From assembly GCF_030651185.1 (NCBI RefSeq), contig NZ_JAUSCJ010000017.1:62001-126000 (forward strand): a stretch of 64,000 bases of DNA. Reading direction: 5' to 3'. Positions 26,583 to 36,990 of this stretch are shown piece after piece. Source of the stretch: Phenylobacterium sp. GTDB taxonomy: Bacteria > Pseudomonadota > Alphaproteobacteria > Caulobacterales > Caulobacteraceae. Below the pieces are notes generated by a model, which was given only the letters and a program-made list of their open reading frames with translations, was not told where the DNA came from and did not search any database. How positions within the stretch are numbered: position 1 is the stretch's first letter; each line of letters begins with the position of its first letter. The translations under genes were made by a program, and so were the position numbers.

Positions 26583-27427
26583 GATCCCACTCCCCGCTCG
26601 AGACCCCGAGCTTCGACACTTTGAACAAATTGCGCGGTCCCGGCCTGGGCCAGGGCCATGGCCTCGCCCACGATCAGCAGGGCGGGACCCGAAACCTCTG
26701 CGGCGGCGTCCGCCAAGCCCGCCAGGTCGGTGACCACCCGGCGCTCATCGGCGCGGCTGGCCTTCTCGACGATCAGGGCGGGTGTCGAACGCGCGCGGCC
26801 CGCGGCCATCAGGCGCTGCGCGATCCCGGCGGCGGTGGAGACGCCCATATAGATCACCACCGTGTGGTTGGCCTTGGCGAGACCTTCCCAGTCCAGGTCC
26901 GGCGTCTCGCCGGTGGCCGCGTGGCCGGTGACGAAGGTGACCGCCTGGGCCGCGCCGCGGTGGGTCAGGGGGGCGCCGGCGCTGGCGGCGGAGGCCAGGG
27001 CGGCGGTGACGCCGGGCACGACATGGCAGCCGACGCCGGCCTCGCGGCAGGCTTCCAGCTCCTCGCCGCCACGGCCAAAGATGAAGGGGTCCCCGCCCTT
27101 CAGCCGGACGACCGTCAGGCCCTCCAGGGCGAAGGCCACCAGCATGCGGTTGATCTCTTCCTGGGCGTAGGAGTGCCGCGACTTGCGCTTGGCCACCGAG
27201 ATGCGGCGCGCGGCGACCGGGGCCAGGTCCAGGATCTCGTCGCTCACCAGGCCATCGTGGACCACCACGTCAGCGGTCGCCAGGATTCGGAAGGCCTTCA
27301 GCGTCAGCAGTTCGGGGTCGCCGGGGCCCGCGCCCACCAGCCACACCTGACCCGGCTCGCGCGCACTCTCGCCGCCCAGGACGACCAGGCGGTTGGCGGC
27401 GGGGGCCTTGGGCGCGCGATGCGACAT
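26579..27427 (-). CDS. cobA: Uroporphyrinogen-III C-methyltransferase
   Basis: VWLVGAGPGDPELLTLKAFRIL, VVRLKGGDPFIFGRGGEELE, GVTAALASAASAGAPLTHRG. Confidence 0.92.
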   Translation of the reverse strand: MSHRAPKAPAANRLVVLGGESAREPGQVWLVGAGPGDPELLTLKAFRILATADVVVHDGLVSDEILDLAPVAARRISVAKRKSRHSYAQEEINRMLVAFALEGLTVVRLKGGDPFIFGRGGEELEACREAGVGCHVVPGVTAALASAASAGAPLTHRGAAQAVTFVTGHAATGETPDLDWEGLAKANHTVVIYMGVSTAAGIAQRLMAAGRARSTPALIVEKASRADERRVVTDLAGLADAAAEVSGPALLIVGEAMALAQAGTAQFVQSVEARGLERGVGS

Positions 27428-27461
27428 GGGCTTTAAGGTTCTCTAACGACCAGACTTGAAA

Positions 27462-27498
27462 TTGGCGGCGGGACGGGCTCTACGCCCGCCCCGCCAAA
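27462..27498. promoter_or_regulatory. Imperfect GC-rich stem-loop in the divergent cobA/LysR promoter region
   Basis: TTGGCGGCGGGACGGGC-TCTAC-GCCCGCCCCGCCAA. Confidence 0.35.
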
Positions 27499-27605
27499 TG
27501 TCCGTCGATGAAAAGGGCCTATACACCGCCGGACGCTTGCAAACTGGTCTCGAAGGGCCCAATTCGCAAGCCAAGGTCTTCTGCCGGGGCTGTCAGGAAA
27601 ACTCC

Positions 27606-28562
27606 ATGGAACGCGACGCGCCGCGCCGCCGGTTGCCGCCTCTCAACGCCCTTCGCGCGTTCGAGGCCGCCGCCCGCCACTTGAACTTCTCACGCGCCGC
27701 TGACGAGCTGTCGGTGACGCCTGGCGCGGTGAGCCAGCAGATCCAGAACCTGGAAGACTATGTGGGCGCCGCCCTCTTCAAGCGCACGCCCAAAGGGCTG
27801 CTGCTGACCGACGCCGCCCAGACCGCCCTCCCCGCCCTGCGCGAGGCCTTCGACCGGCTGGCCGAGGCCGCCTCGATGCTCACCGCCGCCGTGGACGGCC
27901 GCCGCCTGACCCTGACCGCCGCCCCCTCCTTCGCCGCCAAGTGGCTGGTGCCGCGCCTGGGCAAGTTCGAGGAGCTCAATCCGCAGGTGGACGTCTGGCT
28001 GTCGGCCGGGCTGGAGCTGGTGGACCTCACCGCCGGCGAGGTGGACGTGGCGATCCGCTACGGCGCCGGCCGCTATCCGGGCCTGGAGGTCCGCCGGCTG
28101 ATCGGCGAGACCGTGGTGCCGGTGTTGAGCCCCGAGCTGCACGCCAACAACCCGCTGAACTCGCCGGCCGATCTGCTGGGCCACATCCTGCTGCACGACG
28201 GCTCGCCCGAGCCGGACGACAGCTGCCCCGACTGGACCATGTGGCTGGCGGCGCGCGGAGTGAAGGGCGTCGACGGCACCCGCGGGCCCCGCTTCAACCA
28301 ATCCAGCATGGTGATCGAGGCCGCCGTCAATGGCCGCGGCGTGGCGCTCGCCAAGCGCACCCTGGCCCAGGCCGACATCGACGCCGGCCGCCTGGTCTCG
28401 CCGCTGCAGATTTCCACGGCCGTGGACTTCGCCTATTACGTCGTCCACCCCAAGGCCAAGGGCCGCCTGCCCCAGGTGAAGGCCTTCATCAACTGGATCA
28501 CCGCCGAGGCCGAGGCCCACGAACTGGCGCTTCAGGCCCTGGACAATGGGGCGGGAATTTAG
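27606..28562 (+). CDS. LysR-family transcriptional regulator (GcvA-like)
   Basis: LPPLNALRAFEAAARHLNFSRAADELSVTPGAVSQQIQNLEDYVGAALFKR. Confidence 0.92.
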   Translation: MERDAPRRRLPPLNALRAFEAAARHLNFSRAADELSVTPGAVSQQIQNLEDYVGAALFKRTPKGLLLTDAAQTALPALREAFDRLAEAASMLTAAVDGRRLTLTAAPSFAAKWLVPRLGKFEELNPQVDVWLSAGLELVDLTAGEVDVAIRYGAGRYPGLEVRRLIGETVVPVLSPELHANNPLNSPADLLGHILLHDGSPEPDDSCPDWTMWLAARGVKGVDGTRGPRFNQSSMVIEAAVNGRGVALAKRTLAQADIDAGRLVSPLQISTAVDFAYYVVHPKAKGRLPQVKAFINWITAEAEAHELALQALDNGAGI

Positions 28563-28575
28563 GTCTCCATTCCGC

Positions 28576-28726
28576 CTCCCCTTGCGGGAGAAGGTGTAGG
28601 GCGAGGGCCCGACGGATGAGGGGTCGCGCTCCCCTCTCCGCGCGAACGGCCGCGCCCTAACCCGAGAGGCCTAACGACCCCTCATCCGACCCTGCTCCGC
28701 AGGGCCACCTTCTCCCGCAAGGGGAG
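28576..28726. repeat. Long inverted repeat, 21-bp and 13-bp perfect arms
   Basis: 28576-28596/28706-28726 and 28614-28626/28675-28687. Confidence 0.75.
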
Positions 28727-28738
28727 AAGGACGCTCCT

Positions 28739-30535
<1,797 letters not shown>

Positions 30536-30715
30536 CTCAATGGCCTCAGTCTTAAATTCAAAGAAAACAAACGCCTGAGCCACCAGGGCCGGAGTCGTAA
30601 CTTAGAATATAGGGTACGGCGTCCGCCAAGGCTAGCCACAGGCGGTGTTTCTCCACGCGCCGAGCGGCGGTGGCCAATGTGGGGAAGTTCTGGGAAAGTC
30701 CGTCCACCAAGCGAA

Positions 30716-30791
<76 letters not shown>

Positions 30792-30883
30792 GTACCGTTC
30801 GAAGCCCGCGAGGGCCTTGCGGCAAGGGCGCGGAACATACTTGAAGCCTCGCTGAAAGCAAGGCGGGTAAGGGGACGAATTTT

Positions 30884-31234
30884 TTGGCCAGGCGAGACCT
30901 CACCGGCGCGGTGGATTTTGCGTACCTCGAAGGCTTCGCCGCGGGCGATCAGGGCGTCGTGGACGAGGTCCTCGCCCTGTTCCGCGAGCAGGCCAATCTT
31001 TGGTCGGCGATGCTCGATCCCACGAGCGAGGGATGGCTGGACGCCGTCCACACCATCAAGGGCGCGGCGCGCGGCGTCGGCGCGTTCCAGCTGGGGGACG
31101 CCTGCGAGGTGGTCGAGCAACAGGGCGCGGTGCGCCTGGAGAGTGTTCGCATCGCCCTCCAGGCGGCCTTGAGCGATGTCGCGGCCTACGCCCACGAGCG
31201 GGCGCTGCAGTCGTTGAAGACCCCGAGGGGTTAG
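30884..31234 (+). CDS. Standalone Hpt-domain protein
   Basis: VDEVLALFREQANLW ... DAVHTIKGAARGVGAFQLGDACEVVE. Confidence 0.82.
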   Translation: MARRDLTGAVDFAYLEGFAAGDQGVVDEVLALFREQANLWSAMLDPTSEGWLDAVHTIKGAARGVGAFQLGDACEVVEQQGAVRLESVRIALQAALSDVAAYAHERALQSLKTPRG

Positions 31235-32664
31235 CGCTTCATCGCCCCGGCCAGGTACTTGCGGATGCCTGGACCGTAGGGCGGCCGCATGGTCAGCAGC
31301 GGGCCGATGTCCTTCTTGATCTGGGTGTAGATCGACTTGCGGTGGCTGAACTCGCGGAAGCCGTCGACCCCATGGTAGCTGCCCATGCCGGACGGCCCCA
31401 CCCCGCCGAAGGGCAGTTCCTCCTGGGCGACGTGGAAGATCACGTCATTGATGGTCACCCCGCCGGCCGTGGTGCCGTTCAGCACCTTCTCCTTCTCCGC
31501 GGCGTCATCGCCGAAATAGTAGAGGCCCAGCGGGCGGTCGTGGGCGTTGACGTAGGCGATGGCCTCATCGACGCCGGAATAGGTCTTCACCGGCAGCAGC
31601 GGCCCGAAGATTTCCTCCTGCATCACCTTCATGTCGTCGGTGGGATCGATGATCAGGGTAGGCGCGATCTTGCGGTGTTCCTGCTGGCTGAGATCCTCGC
31701 CCTCGGGCTTCATCTCGATGATCCGCGCGCCCTTGGCCCGGGCGTCGTCCACATAACCCTTGATGCGGTCATAGTGCCGGTCGGCGACGATGGCGGTGTA
31801 GTCGGGGTTGTCGCGGAGGGTGGGGAACATCTTGGCCACCGCGCCCTGGGCGTGGCCGATGAAGTCCTCCAATTGATCCTTCGGGGCCAGCACGTAGTCG
31901 GGCGCCAAGCAGATCTGGCCGGCGTTCAGGGTCTTGCCGTTCATGACGCGGGCCGCGGCGGTGGCCATGTCGGCCGACTTGCCCAGGATCACCGGGCTCT
32001 TGCCGCCGAGTTCCAGGGTGAGCGGCACGAGGTTGGCCGAGGCCGCCTTCATCACATGGCGGGCGATGGAGGTCGCGCCGGTGAAGATCAGATGGTCGAA
32101 GGCCAGCTCCGAGAACGCCTGGCCCACCTCCGGCCCGCCGGTGATCACCGCGATCTCCTCCTCGGAGAAGACGCTGGAGAACATCACCGCCATCAGCTCG
32201 GAGGTGGCGGGCGTGAATTCCGAGGGCTTGATGATCGCCCGGTTGCCGGCGGCCAACACGCCGGCCAGCGGCGCGAAGGTCAGGTTCACCGGGAAGTTCC
32301 AGGGGCTGATGATGCCGATCACCCCCTTGGGTTGGAAGCGGACCTCGGCCTTGGCGCCGAACAGGCCCAGGATGGCGGGCGTGGTCTTGCGCTTCTCCGG
32401 CTTCATCCACTTGGTGAGGCTGTCGCGAGCGTGCTTCAGGGGGCCGATGGAGCCGGCGATGTCGGTGAAGGCGGTGGCCTCCCGAGAGCGCGAGCCGAAG
32501 TCGGTGTTCAGCGCCTCTTCAATGGCGGCCCGGTTGTCGATCAGCAGGCCGATGCAGCGGTCGATCCGCGCGATCCGCTGCTCGGCGGTGGGCGCGCCAT
32601 CGCGCAGGTGGGCGGCCTTCTGCCTGGCCAGCAGGGCGTTCATCGAGGCGGCGTCGTGGGCCAT
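31231..32664 (-). CDS. Aldehyde dehydrogenase (coniferyl-aldehyde dehydrogenase-like)
   Basis: IISPWNFPVNLTFAPLAGVLAAGNRAIIKPSE, LELGGKSPVI, NAGQICLAPDYV. Confidence 0.92.
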   Translation of the reverse strand: MAHDAASMNALLARQKAAHLRDGAPTAEQRIARIDRCIGLLIDNRAAIEEALNTDFGSRSREATAFTDIAGSIGPLKHARDSLTKWMKPEKRKTTPAILGLFGAKAEVRFQPKGVIGIISPWNFPVNLTFAPLAGVLAAGNRAIIKPSEFTPATSELMAVMFSSVFSEEEIAVITGGPEVGQAFSELAFDHLIFTGATSIARHVMKAASANLVPLTLELGGKSPVILGKSADMATAAARVMNGKTLNAGQICLAPDYVLAPKDQLEDFIGHAQGAVAKMFPTLRDNPDYTAIVADRHYDRIKGYVDDARAKGARIIEMKPEGEDLSQQEHRKIAPTLIIDPTDDMKVMQEEIFGPLLPVKTYSGVDEAIAYVNAHDRPLGLYYFGDDAAEKEKVLNGTTAGGVTINDVIFHVAQEELPFGGVGPSGMGSYHGVDGFREFSHRKSIYTQIKKDIGPLLTMRPPYGPGIRKYLAGAMKR

Positions 32665-32747
32665 GGTCGTCTGTCCTCCGGTCGTCGGCGGGCTCTTTGG
32701 TCGGCCGCCGTGAGCGGAGCTTAGCAGGCTTTTCGCCTGCCGCTGGG

Positions 32748-33347
32748 TCAGGCCGGGAAAGTGCTTTTCAGCGACGGGCGCTCGGAGATGGCGGCGAAGA
32801 AGGCGGCCAGCTTCGGGTGGCCCGACCGCCAGCCCATGTCGGGGAAGCGCAGGTCCAGGTAGCCCAGGGCGCAGGCCACGCAGATGTCGCCGAGGCCCGG
32901 ATTGGCGGCGTCGCGGACGGAGGTTTCCAGCAGGTCCAGGGCGCGCTCGATCTTGCCAGACTGACCCGCCAGCCATTCCGACCAGCGCAGGGCCTCGGGC
33001 CGCATGGCCAGCTCGTAGCGGCTGAGCAGGGCCGCATCGAGGATGCCGTCGCTGGCCGCCTGCTCCACCAGGGCCGCCCAGCGGGCGTCGCCGGAACGGG
33101 GCGCCAGGGCCCTGTCGGTCAGGCTGTCCAGATAGTCGACGATCACCCGGCTGTCATAGATCGCCCGGCCGTCCTCTAGAACCAAGGTGGGGATCTTGGC
33201 CAGGGGATTGGCGGCGGCCAGCACAGGGTCGGCGGCGGCCGAGGGATTGGCTCCGACCAGGATCTCCTCCAGGACGATCCCCAGCTCCTGGGCGCAGATG
33301 CGGACCTTCCGGGCATAGGGCGAGGTGGGAGAGAAATAGAGCTTCAT
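32748..33347 (-). CDS. Glutathione S-transferase family protein
   Basis: MKLYFSPTSPYARKVRICAQELGI, NPLAKIPTLVLEDGRAIYDSRVIVDYLD. Confidence 0.9.
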   Translation of the reverse strand: MKLYFSPTSPYARKVRICAQELGIVLEEILVGANPSAAADPVLAAANPLAKIPTLVLEDGRAIYDSRVIVDYLDSLTDRALAPRSGDARWAALVEQAASDGILDAALLSRYELAMRPEALRWSEWLAGQSGKIERALDLLETSVRDAANPGLGDICVACALGYLDLRFPDMGWRSGHPKLAAFFAAISERPSLKSTFPA

Positions 33348-34387
33348 GCCGGCGTTCCTGCGGAGCCGCGCCACCGTGTCGGGTCCGCCAGCAGATCGAG
33401 AAGCGCCGTCCGGATCGCCTCGACGGGCGCGTCCCACATATTGGGCGGTGGAACCGTGCGCGCCAGGAAATTCATGCAGGCGTTGGCCTCGAAGATCAGC
33501 ATCCGTCCGTCGGCGTCCAGGTGGCAGTCGATGCCGAAGACGTCGAGCCCCAGCCGACGCCCGATCTCCGCGACCGCCGGGGCGATCCTGGGCAGCAGGT
33601 CGGCCTCGAAGGACGCCAGCCGGACTTCCTCATCAGGCTCAGTGCCGGCGGCCTGAGTGTCGGCATGCAGAAGCCAGCTGTCCCCGATGATGACGTGGCG
33701 AAGGATGATCCGGCCGCCGATCACCGCCAGGCGGTACTTCCGATGCGCTCCGTCGGCGTCGGCGAACGCGTGGAACTCGGTGACGTAGACCGGGGCGTGG
33801 CACAGCCAGCCGGCGACCTGGCCTTCCAGGGCCTCGGCGGTCTCGAACCTCAGCAGGCGCTCGCCACCGTGGTCCCCGGCTGGGCGGACCAGGAGCGGGT
33901 AGGTCATGCGCCGCGCCGCGATCATCCGGGCCAATTCCGCCGGGCCGGCCGCGGTCAGGCGCTCGGTGCGCGGGACCACGACCCCCGGCACGCCCTGCAG
34001 GGACGCGGCCACCGCTTCGCGTCCCGACCGCAGCACCGCCTCCGGGCTGTTGAAACACGGCTGGCCCATGGCGCGGACGATCCGCTCGGCCTTGGCGAGG
34101 GCCACGCCATAGATGTCCGGGTCGGCCAGGTAGTTGACCATCGGCCGCGCCATGATCCGCAGATCGATGGGCCCGGCCGGCGGGCCAAGCCAGATTTCCT
34201 GGGCGTCAGCGAACGCGCTGTCGAGATAGTTCAGGAAGCTGCAGGTCCCGAAGAAGGTGTAGCTGGGCCGCCGGAGCAGGCCCTGTTGCTGGGCGCGGAC
34301 CATCCGGTCATCGGGAATGCCCATGAACAGGAGGTAGCTTCCAAAATCGGGATCAGACCGCAATTTACTCAGACTCTTCAAACACAC
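33344..34387 (-). CDS. ATP-grasp-fold protein (RimK-like)
   Basis: YPLLVRPAGDHGGERL ... LGLDVFGIDCHLDADGRMLIFEANACMN; 4-bp overlap with the GST gene. Confidence 0.65.
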   Translation of the reverse strand: MCLKSLSKLRSDPDFGSYLLFMGIPDDRMVRAQQQGLLRRPSYTFFGTCSFLNYLDSAFADAQEIWLGPPAGPIDLRIMARPMVNYLADPDIYGVALAKAERIVRAMGQPCFNSPEAVLRSGREAVAASLQGVPGVVVPRTERLTAAGPAELARMIAARRMTYPLLVRPAGDHGGERLLRFETAEALEGQVAGWLCHAPVYVTEFHAFADADGAHRKYRLAVIGGRIILRHVIIGDSWLLHADTQAAGTEPDEEVRLASFEADLLPRIAPAVAEIGRRLGLDVFGIDCHLDADGRMLIFEANACMNFLARTVPPPNMWDAPVEAIRTALLDLLADPTRWRGSAGTPA

Positions 34388-34493
34388 GCGGCTGAGCGAT
34401 GGCCCCGCACGGCGGGTTTGTCCAGACGCAAGCTCCCTGCCCCCGGGCCGCCAGGGCTATCGGCGGCGGCGGCCTGGCGCCAGGCTGGGGCAC

Positions 34494-34985
34494 ATGACTC
34501 GCGTCCTCCTCCTCGGCTGCGCCGGCAGCGGCAAGAGCACCCTGGCGCGGCGGCTGTCGGCGAAGACCGGGGCGCCGGTGATCGACCTGGACGCGATCTG
34601 GCGCGGTCGCGTCCAGGAAACCTCCGACTTCCGGGCGACCCTGGCGAGCTTGCATGCCCAAGACGCCTGGGTCAGCGACGGCAACTTCGCCGCGGTGACC
34701 TTCGACCTGCGCATGCCCCGGGCCGACCTCGTGGTGTGGCTGGACCGCCCTCGCCTCACCTGCGCGTGGCGGGCTATCACCCGCACCTTCCGGACCGGCG
34801 AGATGCACAGACCGGGCGACCTGCTCACCGTGCTGAAGTTCATCTGGGGCTTCGACCGGCAGAACCGGCCACGCATCGAGACGCTGCGGCTTCAGTATGG
34901 GGCCGCCACGCCGGTGGTGCGGCTACGGACCGACGCTGAGATCGCGGCCTTCGTGGCGGGGTTCCAGGCCGCCGGTCGGCCCTGA
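34494..34985 (+). CDS. P-loop NTPase, adenylate-kinase/topology-modulation-like
   Basis: VLLLGCAGSGKSTLARRLSAKTGAPVIDLDAIWR. Confidence 0.8.
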   Translation: MTRVLLLGCAGSGKSTLARRLSAKTGAPVIDLDAIWRGRVQETSDFRATLASLHAQDAWVSDGNFAAVTFDLRMPRADLVVWLDRPRLTCAWRAITRTFRTGEMHRPGDLLTVLKFIWGFDRQNRPRIETLRLQYGAATPVVRLRTDAEIAAFVAGFQAAGRP

Positions 34986-35053
34986 GGAACCGTCACCTTG
35001 CCGCCGCGTTGAGCTACCCGACGGACGGACACATGTCCCCAGGAGATCCCCCA

Positions 35054-36115
35054 ATGCGTAAGACCCTTCTCGCCGCCGGCATCGCCGCGGCCGCCCTGCT
35101 GCCCACCTTCGCTCTGGCCCAGCAGACCTGCGAACAGCAGCAACAAAACAACCGCATCGCCGGCACGGTCATCGGGGCCGGTCTCGGCGCCGTGCTCGGC
35201 AGCCAGGTCTCCGGCAACGGCGCGCGCACCGAAGGCTCGGTGATCGGCGCCATCGGCGGCGCCATCGCCGGCAATCAGATCGCCAAGTCGCGCAGCAACT
35301 GCGCCAGCGCGAACGCCTATGGCTACTACGACACCAATGGCGCCTGGCACGCCAACGCGGTGAACGAGGCCAGCGCCCAGGGTTACTACGACCGTGACGG
35401 CCGTTGGGTCGATGGCGCGCCGAACGGCTATTACGACGGCCAGAACCGCTGGATCGCCGCCAACACCAACGCCTCGGCCAGCGGCTACTATGACCGCAAC
35501 GGTCGCTACGTTCCGGCCTCGGCCGGCGGCTACTACGACGTGAACGGCCAGTGGGTCGGCGCCTCGGCCAGCGGGTACTACAGCAACGGCCGCTGGATCG
35601 CCGGTCCCGCCACGGGCCGCTATGACGCCAACGGCCGCTGGATCGCGGGGACCACCCCCGGTCGCCGCGCCGCCAATGGCGCCTGGGTCGCCGACGCTCA
35701 GCCGGGCTATTACAACAGTAACGGCCGCTGGGTCGCGGGCCAAGCCTATGGCTACTATGACGGTCAAGGCCGCTGGGTCGCCACCGCTCCGTCGGCCGGC
35801 GGCTACGGCCAGAACGCCTCCTATCAGCAGGGTTCCGGCTGGGCCGGCTCGCCGATGGATGTCCGTGGCCGCCAGGCCTGGCTGCAGGAACGTGTCCAAC
35901 GCGGCTTGAACGACGGCACTCTGTCGCGGGCCGAGGCCGCCCAGGCCAACCGTTCGCTCAGCATGATCAGCCGCCAGGAACGTGGCATGCGCCACTACCG
36001 CAACGGCCAACTGGGGCGCCGCGACGCCGCGATCATCCAGGCCAAGCTGGACACCGTGGCCGCCTCCATCCGCGCCGACCGTCGCGACCGCGACGACCGT
36101 CCGCGCGGCTACTAG
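35054..36115 (+). CDS. Exported glycine-zipper protein with about ten tandem GYYDxNGRWV repeats
   Basis: Signal peptide MRKTLLAAGIAAAALLPTFALAQ; GTVIGAGLGAVLGSQVSG glycine zipper; repeats across ~35318-35800. Confidence 0.85.
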   Translation: MRKTLLAAGIAAAALLPTFALAQQTCEQQQQNNRIAGTVIGAGLGAVLGSQVSGNGARTEGSVIGAIGGAIAGNQIAKSRSNCASANAYGYYDTNGAWHANAVNEASAQGYYDRDGRWVDGAPNGYYDGQNRWIAANTNASASGYYDRNGRYVPASAGGYYDVNGQWVGASASGYYSNGRWIAGPATGRYDANGRWIAGTTPGRRAANGAWVADAQPGYYNSNGRWVAGQAYGYYDGQGRWVATAPSAGGYGQNASYQQGSGWAGSPMDVRGRQAWLQERVQRGLNDGTLSRAEAAQANRSLSMISRQERGMRHYRNGQLGRRDAAIIQAKLDTVAASIRADRRDRDDRPRGY

Positions 36116-36143
36116 GACCCTCAGCTTCGGCTGATTGTGCTGC

Positions 36144-36168
36144 GGGCCTCCGGCATTGCCGGGGGCCC
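36144..36168 (+). terminator. Rho-independent-like terminator
   Basis: GGGCCTCCGGC-ATT-GCCGGGGGCCC then GTTTGC, 29 bp after the stop of the repeat-protein gene. Confidence 0.55.
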
Positions 36169-36258
36169 GTTTGCATATGGGTCTTTTCAGATTTTGTGGG
36201 GTTGAGGCTGCGCTCCTCGCGCCTAGGCTTCGGACATTGAATTTGCGCGAGGCGCCAT

Positions 36259-36978
36259 ATGCTCGATCTCCACTATTGGCCGACCCCCAACGGCAAGAAG
36301 GTCACCATCCTGCTGGAAGAGCTCGGAGTTCCCTACAACATCGTGCCGGTGAACATCGGCCGCGGCGACCAGTTCACCGACGCCTATCTGAAGATCGGTC
36401 CCAACAACCGCATGCCGGTGCTGGTGGACCACGAGCCCACGGGCGGCGGCGAACCGATCAGCGTGTTCGAGTCAGGCTCGATCATGATGTACCTGGCCGA
36501 GAAGTACGGGAGGTTCTGGCCGCAGGACGTTCGCGGCAAGTACGAGGTCAACCAGTGGGTCGTCTGGCAGATGGCCAACCAGGGCCCCAAGACCGGCGAA
36601 CGCGGGCACTTCAGCCGCGTCGACCCCAAGCACGGCGACCAGTCCTACGCCCAGCGTCGGTTCAACGACGAGGTCCACCGCATGTACGGCGTGCTGAACA
36701 ACCGGCTCTATGACCGGCCCTGGATCGCGGGTGACGAGTACTCCATCGCCGACATGATCTGCTATCCCTGGACGGTGACCTGGGAAATGCAGGGCATCGA
36801 CATGGCGGAGTTCAAGTACTTCAAGCGCTGGTTCGATGTGATGGCCGCGCGGCCGGCCGTCGTGAAGGGCATGGCGGTCACCGCCGGCCCGCCCGAGGAC
36901 CCCGCCACGGTCACCCCCGAGGAGCGCGAGCGTCGCATGAAGCAACTCTACAACCAGCGCGCCCGGCCGGCGCCTTAG
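36259..36978 (+). CDS. Glutathione S-transferase family protein (YfcG-like)
   Basis: LDLHYWPTPNGKKVTILLEELGVPYNIVPVNIGRGDQF. Confidence 0.9.
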   Translation: MLDLHYWPTPNGKKVTILLEELGVPYNIVPVNIGRGDQFTDAYLKIGPNNRMPVLVDHEPTGGGEPISVFESGSIMMYLAEKYGRFWPQDVRGKYEVNQWVVWQMANQGPKTGERGHFSRVDPKHGDQSYAQRRFNDEVHRMYGVLNNRLYDRPWIAGDEYSIADMICYPWTVTWEMQGIDMAEFKYFKRWFDVMAARPAVVKGMAVTAGPPEDPATVTPEERERRMKQLYNQRARPAP

Positions 36979-36990
36979 GCGCGCGGGCGG

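Noticed and set aside
31000-32724. 574-aa plus-strand ORF antisense to aldehyde dehydrogenase
   Set aside because: Artefact composition; opposite frame has conserved catalytic motifs.
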